64,000 nucleotides of DNA from Bradyrhizobium sp. ISRA464 (lineage in GTDB: Bacteria; Pseudomonadota; Alphaproteobacteria; Rhizobiales; Xanthobacteraceae): contig NZ_CP094526.1 in the NCBI RefSeq assembly GCF_029910095.1, positions 3,472,001 through 3,536,000 of the forward strand, read 5' to 3'. How positions within the stretch are numbered: the stretch's first letter is position 1; every line of letters starts with the position of its first letter. Below, one piece after another: positions 62,758 through 64,000 of this stretch. Below the pieces are notes generated by a model. That model searched no databases, had not been told where the DNA came from, and saw only the letters and a list, made by a program, of their open reading frames with translations. A program made the translations under genes and the position numbers.

Positions 62758-63045
62758 GCTACCTCGCCGATATTTGCCGCGGCCGTTTGCTCTAACCGCG
62801 TCATCCTGAGGCGCGCGCACGCCGCGCTCCTCCAGCGACAACGGCAAAGCCGTTGCCCGGGGGTGACGGGTTAAAGTTCTGTAGGGCGGTGACAGACCAA
62901 CGGGAAGGAGCCGCTATCGCGCAAGATCGATATTCGATCAGTATCGATCGATACCGGAAGGGAATTGGACCATTCCGAGCGACGCCCGTACCGCTCCCTC
63001 AATCGACCTTCGGTCAGTGGGCGATAGCAGCAGGGGAGGAACGAC
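62758..63045. other. Spacer with palindrome before the SMP-30-like gene
   Basis: Bases 62803-62875 carry a CGTCATCCTGAGG-type repeat fragment with GGCAAAGCCGTTGCC. The rest holds a perfect 14-bp palindrome listed separately. No ORF was supported. Confidence 0.45.
62941..62954. promoter_or_regulatory. Perfect palindrome GTATCGATCGATAC, candidate operator
   Basis: The 14-bp palindrome is preceded by a second dyad-like stretch GATCGATATTCGATC at 62925-62939. It lies 91 bases before the next ATG and could be an operator for a regulator of that gene. No regulator gene is adjacent. Confidence 0.4.
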
Positions 63046-64000
63046 ATGATCTCGCGTCGCAACCTGATCGCCGGCATCGGCGCCGGCGTGGCAAGCGCGG
63101 TGGCTGGCCCTGCGATGGCGCAGTCGTTCCCGTTCAAGCCCAATCAGCGCTATCCGGATCCGGCCGTCGAGATCCTCGATCCGAGCTTTGCGAAATACCG
63201 GCTCTACAGCAGCACGCTGGAGCAGGTCGCCACCGGCATGCGCTGGGCGGAGGGGCCCGTCTATTTCCCCGAAGGCGGCTATCTCCTGTTCAGCGACATC
63301 CCCAACAACCGCATCATGAAATACAGCGAGAAGGACGGCAGCCTCAGCATCTTCCGCAGTCCGGCCAATTTTGCCAACGGCAACACCCGCGACCGTCAGG
63401 GGCGGCTCGTCACCTGCGAGCATTCCGTCACACGGCGGGTCACGCGCACCGAGAAGAACGGCAAGATCACCGTGCTCGCCGACAGTTTCGAGGGCAAGCG
63501 CCTCAACGCGCCCAACGACATCGTGGTGAAGTCGGACGATACGATCTGGTTCACCGATCCGGTGTTCGGCATTGCTGGCGAGTGGGAGGGCTTCAAGGCC
63601 AAGCCCGAACAGGCCAACACCAACGTGTTCCGCATCGGCACCGACGGCAAGCTGACGGCCGTCATCACCGATCTCGTCAATCCCAACGGGCTTGCGTTCT
63701 CGCCGGACGAGAAGAAGCTCTACGTCGTCGAATGGAAGCGCACGCCGAACCGCAGCATCTGGAGCTACGACGTCAATCCGGATGGCACGGTCGGCACCAG
63801 GACGAAGCTGATCGACGCCGCCGATCAGGGCTCACTGGATGGCTTCCGCGTCGATCGCGACGCCAATCTCTGGTGCGGTTGGGGAAGCAACGGAGCGCTG
63901 CAGTCCGAACCGACCGAGGTCAACGGCCGCAAGGTCTATCAGCTCAGGGGAAAGCCAGAGGATCTCGACGGCGTGATGGTGTTCAGCCCCCAGGGCAAAC
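63046..64000 (+). CDS. SMP-30/gluconolactonase-like protein, cut by window end
   Basis: ATG 63046 is preceded by GGGGAGGA. The frame is open to the last base; 318 codons are visible. It starts [20 protein letters not shown] with a twin-arginine signal. [60 protein letters not shown] and [19 protein letters not shown] are the Ca-binding six-bladed propeller motifs of SMP-30/gluconolactonase. It likely hydrolyses sugar lactones in the periplasm. Confidence 0.9.
   Translation, partial: MISRRNLIAGIGAGVASAVAGPAMAQSFPFKPNQRYPDPAVEILDPSFAKYRLYSSTLEQVATGMRWAEGPVYFPEGGYLLFSDIPNNRIMKYSEKDGSLSIFRSPANFANGNTRDRQGRLVTCEHSVTRRVTRTEKNGKITVLADSFEGKRLNAPNDIVVKSDDTIWFTDPVFGIAGEWEGFKAKPEQANTNVFRIGTDGKLTAVITDLVNPNGLAFSPDEKKLYVVEWKRTPNRSIWSYDVNPDGTVGTRTKLIDAADQGSLDGFRVDRDANLWCGWGSNGALQSEPTEVNGRKVYQLRGKPEDLDGVMVFSPQGK

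Overview
The window is chromosomal DNA of a high-GC alphaproteobacterium, almost certainly Bradyrhizobium or a close relative. This rests on the ribosomal and RpoA protein sequences, the deg-rarA-rluC-ATP12 neighbourhood, small families such as DUF6894 and GCG_CRPN-type peptides, and the dense palindromic intergenic repeats. No rRNA, tRNA or CRISPR array was seen.

Bases 1-10010 hold the 3' two thirds of the S10-spc-alpha ribosomal cluster: rpmC (cut by the window edge), rpsQ, rplN, rplX, rplE, rpsN, rpsH, rplF, rplR, rpsE, rpmD, rplO, secY, adk, rpsM, rpsK, rpoA and rplQ, closed by an intrinsic terminator. The adenylate kinase carries a long Lys/Ala-rich histone-H1-like tail.

Bases 10017-34870 mix housekeeping and accessory genes. 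They include a chemoreceptor, a broken SDR gene, an HxlR regulator divergent from a quinone-oxidoreductase-like gene, a porin, a Deg protease overlapping rarA, an RluC-type pseudouridine synthase, an amidohydrolase, a DUF6894-Crp pair, the ATP12 chaperone, a FliK-like gene overlapping a stand-alone FlhB C-terminal domain, a class D beta-lactamase, a MocR regulator divergent from an EamA exporter, and several secreted hydrolases.

Bases 35052-42425 start with an acyl-CoA carboxylase beta subunit and continue with small enzymes and regulators (VOC, cupin, NIPSNAP, ABM, ArsR). These are separated by repeats, including a strongly structured element near 38.1 kb. Bases 42422-46129 are a nested insertion: an IS5-family element between two inverted, apparently identical 1423-bp IS701-family elements, with CTAG at all four junctions. 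The insertion sits exactly at the stop codon of the ABM gene.

Bases 46283-64000 contain a PEP-mutase/isocitrate-lyase-type enzyme, a TRIC channel, a triheme cytochrome c, and a fused indolepyruvate:ferredoxin oxidoreductase whose 3' end is duplicated around a small gene of unknown function. A same-strand CoA-metabolism cluster follows (thiolase, Zn-ribbon/OB protein, MaoC hydratase, SDR, DapA-like aldolase, NUDIX). The window ends with a PAS histidine kinase and a Tat-exported SMP-30/gluconolactonase-like protein cut by the edge.
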